In this document: piece by piece, positions 3,882-6,244 of the stretch | Position numbering within the stretch: position 1 is the first letter of the stretch | Layout of the letters: every line of letters starts with the position of its first letter | The notes under the pieces: model-generated | The model's database searches: none | Seen by the model: only the letters and a program-made list of their open reading frames with translations | What the model was told of the DNA's origin: nothing | Assembly: GCA_034434015.1 (NCBI GenBank) | Contig: DAOUAB010000159.1 | Location: 1-6,244, forward strand | Direction: 5' to 3' | Length of the DNA stretch: 6,244 bases | DNA from: SpSt-583 sp034434015 | Lineage (GTDB): Bacteria; Chloroflexota; Anaerolineae; Anaerolineales; UBA6663 | Translations under genes and position numbers: made by a program

Positions 3882-6244
3882 CAGACGGGGGGGAGCGGGT
3901 CGATCACACAGACCACGGTCGCGGACTTCGGCGCGGGCTGCGCGGTGCGGACGGGCGTCTCGGTCACGAACGCGGCCGGGGGCGAGGTGCGCCTGGCGGC
4001 GACGCTGGAGGACGAGTTCGACGGCGCCGCCCTCGACACGACGCGCTGGGTCACCGGCACCGTGTATGATTGGTACACGGCGCCCATCACGGTGTCCGGC
4101 GGCCTGCTGACGCTGAACTCGAACCATATCCGCTCGCAGATCAACTTTCAGAGCGTGCAGCCGCGCTTCTACGAGGCGCGCGTGTTGCAGCGCGTGAACG
4201 GCGCGCCGCCGGCCAACACCGTGATCGGTTTTGCGCGCGAGACGCGGCCGGGCGCGCCGATCGTGGACACCAGCGCGAGCCGGATGTTCATCACGCCGGC
4301 CGACGGCAACATGTATCTGCGCTGGCGCGACGGCAACCCGAATCCGGCGCCGCCGGACCTGGACGTGGCGCCCGATCCCAATCTCAATCAGTTCCACACC
4401 TTCCGGATCGAATGGACGGCTTCACAGACGCTCTTCTACATCGACGGGGTGTTGACCGGGACGCTGGGCACGGGCGTCGCCACGCTGAACACCTGGGCCT
4501 GGCTGTACGCGCAGGACCCGGCTATCGAGATGCAGGCCGATTGGGTGCGCGCCGGGCAGTACGCGCCGGCAGGCAACTATGAGTCGTGCGCGCTGGACGC
4601 GGGCCAGTCGGTGACCTGGTCGCAGGTGGCCTGGCAGGGGAATACGCCGGCCGGGACGGGCGTGGCGGTCAGCACGCGGACGTCGCCGGACGGCGCAGCG
4701 TGGAGCGACTGGCTCGCGGCGCCGGGAGGCCTGGTCGCCAGCCCGGCCGGGCGCTACCTGCAGTACCGGCTGGAGCTGACGAGCGGCGACGCGCTCCAGT
4801 CGCCGGAGGTGGGCGAAGTGGTGGTGAGCTACGGCGGGGCGACGGCCACGCCGAGCCAGACGCCCGAGCCGACGGGGACGGCGACCGCCACCGCGACGGC
4901 CACGGCCACACAGCCGCCGGCCGACACGCCCACCAGCACGGCCACGCCGACCAGCACGGCCACGGCCACGCCCACGGCGACCTCGACCCAGGCGGGTCCG
5001 CCGACGGCGACGCCGACGACCTCGGCGCTGTCCGGGACGCTGTCGCAGACCACCAGCGCTGAGCTGGGGGCGGGCTGTGCCGTGCGCACCAACACCACGG
5101 TGAGCGACGCCGCGGGCGGGGAGGTGCGTCTGGCGGCGACGCTGGAGGACTATTTCAACGGCTCGACGGTGGACACGGGGCGCTGGCTGACGGGCTCGAC
5201 GTATGAATGGTACCAGGTGCCGCCGTCCGTGGCGGGCGGGGTGCTGACGCTGGACGGCGCGTATCTGCGCTCGCAGGCGAACTTCCAGGGTGTGGCGCCG
5301 CGCTTCTTCGAGGCGCGGGCGCTGCAGCGCATCAACGGCGACCCGGCCAGCTGGCCGGACCTGGGCTTCTACCGCGAACTGCCGCCGCTGGCCTACGGGA
5401 GCGGGCCGTACCCGAACGACAGCTCGCTGCGCATCTTCGTCACCCGGAACACGAACACGACTTTTGCGCGCGGGCGGGACGGCGACGGCAATCAGCCGCT
5501 GATCGACGTCGACCTGCCGACGCTGGATCTCACGCAGTATCACCTGTTCCGGATCGAGTGGGACGCGACCGAGACGCGCTTCTACACGGATGGGACGCTG
5601 CAGGCCACGATCCCGGGCATCGCCACGCTCAACACCTGGGCTTTCCTCTATAGCCAGGACCCGTCAACTTTGGGCGCGAGCCCGATGCAGGTGGACTGGG
5701 TGCGCGTCGGGCAGTACGCGTCCACGGGCGTGTACCAGTCGTGCGCGCTGGATGCCGGGGCGGTAGTGGATTGGGCGCAGGCCACCTGGCTGGGCGCGGC
5801 GCCGGGTGGGACCTCGGCGGCGCTGAGCACGCGCTCGTCGGTGGACGGCGTGAACTGGAGCGCCTGGGCGGCGGTGGTGGGCAACACCGTAGCGAGCCCG
5901 GACGGCCGTTACCTTCAGTACCGGCTGGACCTGAGCACCGGGAACCCGTTGCAATCGCCTGAAGTGCGCGATGTGTTGATCACGTACGGCCCGAACGCGC
6001 CGCCGCTGGCCACGCCGACGCCCACGCCGGCGCCCACCAGCACCAACACCCCACTGCCGACCTTCACGCCGACGGCCACGGCCACGACGCCGGGCAGCAC
6101 GCCTCTCCCGACAAACACGCCTGCGCCGGGCGGGAACGGGGGTTTGCAGTTTGACGGGACGAACGACCTGGCGCGGGCGGGGGCGATCCCGGGGACGGGG
6201 GCGTTCACGGTGGAGGCGTGGGTGCGGCCCGGGGCGGCGAACGA
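3753..6244 (+). CDS. Large secreted modular beta-sandwich protein, 3' end beyond window
   Basis: The frame stays open from the ATG at 3753 to the window edge (830 codons and 2 nt), so the gene is partial. A basic start (R4, R8, R15, R18), a hydrophobic core (about 19-35) and an AAA-Q site near 43/44 form a Sec signal peptide. Two copies of one module follow (about 50-362 and 428-747). Each has an entry segment (QTT...GAGCAVRT...GGEVRLAATLED), a concanavalin/GH16-like jellyroll (FRIEW, then a Y-x-DG strand, then DWVR) and a second sandwich (SCALDAG...GRYLQYRL...SPEV). Thr/Pro/Ala linkers (363-427, 749-796) separate the modules, and a LamG domain begins at about 797 (LQFDGTND). I see no GH16 catalytic EIDIE motif, so binding or adhesion is more likely than hydrolysis. 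Each module has exactly two cysteines, C63/C279 and C442/C664. The linkers are typical of Chloroflexota exoproteins. Export is well supported; the ligand and the means of anchoring are unknown. Confidence 0.88.
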   Translation, partial: MDHRYMPRIHMATSRLYRLAAGLVLVALLLAGVAGPRVQPAAAQTGGSGSITQTTVADFGAGCAVRTGVSVTNAAGGEVRLAATLEDEFDGAALDTTRWVTGTVYDWYTAPITVSGGLLTLNSNHIRSQINFQSVQPRFYEARVLQRVNGAPPANTVIGFARETRPGAPIVDTSASRMFITPADGNMYLRWRDGNPNPAPPDLDVAPDPNLNQFHTFRIEWTASQTLFYIDGVLTGTLGTGVATLNTWAWLYAQDPAIEMQADWVRAGQYAPAGNYESCALDAGQSVTWSQVAWQGNTPAGTGVAVSTRTSPDGAAWSDWLAAPGGLVASPAGRYLQYRLELTSGDALQSPEVGEVVVSYGGATATPSQTPEPTGTATATATATATQPPADTPTSTATPTSTATATPTATSTQAGPPTATPTTSALSGTLSQTTSAELGAGCAVRTNTTVSDAAGGEVRLAATLEDYFNGSTVDTGRWLTGSTYEWYQVPPSVAGGVLTLDGAYLRSQANFQGVAPRFFEARALQRINGDPASWPDLGFYRELPPLAYGSGPYPNDSSLRIFVTRNTNTTFARGRDGDGNQPLIDVDLPTLDLTQYHLFRIEWDATETRFYTDGTLQATIPGIATLNTWAFLYSQDPSTLGASPMQVDWVRVGQYASTGVYQSCALDAGAVVDWAQATWLGAAPGGTSAALSTRSSVDGVNWSAWAAVVGNTVASPDGRYLQYRLDLSTGNPLQSPEVRDVLITYGPNAPPLATPTPTPAPTSTNTPLPTFTPTATATTPGSTPLPTNTPAPGGNGGLQFDGTNDLARAGAIPGTGAFTVEAWVRPGAAN
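3900..4838 (+). repeat. Module copy 1 (jellyroll plus GRYLQYR sandwich)
   Basis: Covers residues 50-362 of the secreted protein. By hand alignment, its first 100 or so residues are more than half identical to copy 2, without gaps. The copies then differ by a net 6-residue indel before the second sandwich. Landmarks are C63 in GAGCAVRT, the core EVRLAATLED (78-87), FRIEW (217-221), C279 in SCALDAG, and GRYLQYR (333-339). Confidence 0.85.
4839..5033 (+). repeat. Thr/Pro/Ala linker 1 with short tandem repeats
   Basis: Residues 363-427 are almost entirely Thr, Ala, Pro and Ser (TATATAT, PTSTATPTSTA and similar). At DNA level ACCAGCACGGCCACG occurs twice, at 4932-4946 and 4950-4964, an 18-bp period encoding six residues. 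The segment is probably an extended, flexible and possibly O-glycosylated spacer; glycosylation is inference. Such repeats are prone to slippage and may vary in length between strains. Confidence 0.85.
5034..5993 (+). repeat. Module copy 2 (jellyroll plus GRYLQYR sandwich)
   Basis: Covers residues 428-747 of the secreted protein. It repeats every landmark of copy 1: C442 in GAGCAVRT, EVRLAATLED (457-466), FRIEW, C664 in SCALDAG, GRYLQYRL and SPEV. The 30 bases at 5121-5150 match 3984-4013 with a single synonymous difference. The jellyroll here is slightly longer, through inserted loops including one around FARGRDGDGN. Confidence 0.85.
5997..6140 (+). repeat. Thr/Pro linker 2
   Basis: Residues 749-796 are dominated by TPTPTPAPTST, TFTPTATATT and TNTPAPGG-type sequence and connect module 2 to the following LamG domain. 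The composition is the same as linker 1, but without an exact 18-bp repeat. Confidence 0.85.
6141..6244 (+). other. Start of a LamG domain, cut by the window edge
   Basis: From about residue 797 the protein reads GLQFDGTNDLARAG, then GAFTVEAWVRPG. This is the usual opening of a bacterial LamG jellyroll (first strand, then the E-x-W-V strand). The rest lies outside the window. Confidence 0.8.

Noticed and set aside
4839..5033. Repeat tract considered as a CRISPR array
   Set aside because: The repeats are short, in frame, spaced at codon multiples without unique spacers, and encode a Thr/Pro linker.
4070..5062. Plus-strand open frames 4070-4582 and 4586-5062
   Set aside because: They lie in another frame of the secreted protein gene and give Arg/Gly/Ala-rich sequence. 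The frame from 3753 is uninterrupted and has a signal peptide and repeated modules.
3636..5543. Minus-strand open frames (3636-4397 and 4422-5543) opposite the secreted protein gene
   Set aside because: They are Arg-rich, low-complexity antisense frames of a repetitive GC-rich gene. Their apparent similarity to each other simply reflects the duplicated modules on the + strand.

Overview
The window is GC-rich bacterial DNA with three genes, all on the + strand. Secreted proteins built from LamG/concanavalin-like beta-sandwiches joined by long Thr/Pro/Ala linkers are a habit of Chloroflexota (Anaerolineae, Caldilineae, Roseiflexus and Herpetosiphon relatives). I therefore suggest an uncultured or environmental Chloroflexota member. 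That placement rests on protein style, not on a marker gene.

Layout. (1) 1-876: a short AT-richer stretch carrying two tandem perfect inverted repeats, running into a single-domain LamG protein that ends at 876. The LamG fold looks complete at its C-terminus and has four cysteines. Its N-terminus is not a signal peptide, and all three forward frames are closed just upstream, so the 5' end looks lost or rearranged. (2) 877-1041: an intergenic region with three copies of an AAGGTCYG element and a weak promoter candidate. (3) 1042-3513: a large polytopic membrane protein with a spermidine-synthase-like Rossmann domain between two blocks of membrane segments. One of the catalytic aspartates expected of true aminopropyltransferases appears to be missing. 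(4) 3514-3752: an intergenic region with a perfect TATAAT, a long leader that can fold into a strong hairpin, and a good Shine-Dalgarno sequence. (5) 3753 to the window end: a large secreted protein, open at the right edge. It has a signal peptide, two copies of a module of about 310-320 residues, two Thr/Pro linkers and the start of a LamG domain.

Nothing shows that the three genes form one operon. The large secreted protein has its own promoter-like sequence and leader, and the membrane protein is preceded by 165 bp of non-coding DNA. Two of the three genes encode noncatalytic-looking surface-type beta-sandwich proteins, which suggests cell-surface or matrix functions such as adhesion or polysaccharide binding. 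The membrane protein's substrate is unknown.

I see no mobile element, CRISPR array, tRNA or rRNA. The most interesting items are the duplicated modules with one conserved cysteine pair each, the altered active site in the membrane protein, and the missing export signal of the first LamG gene.
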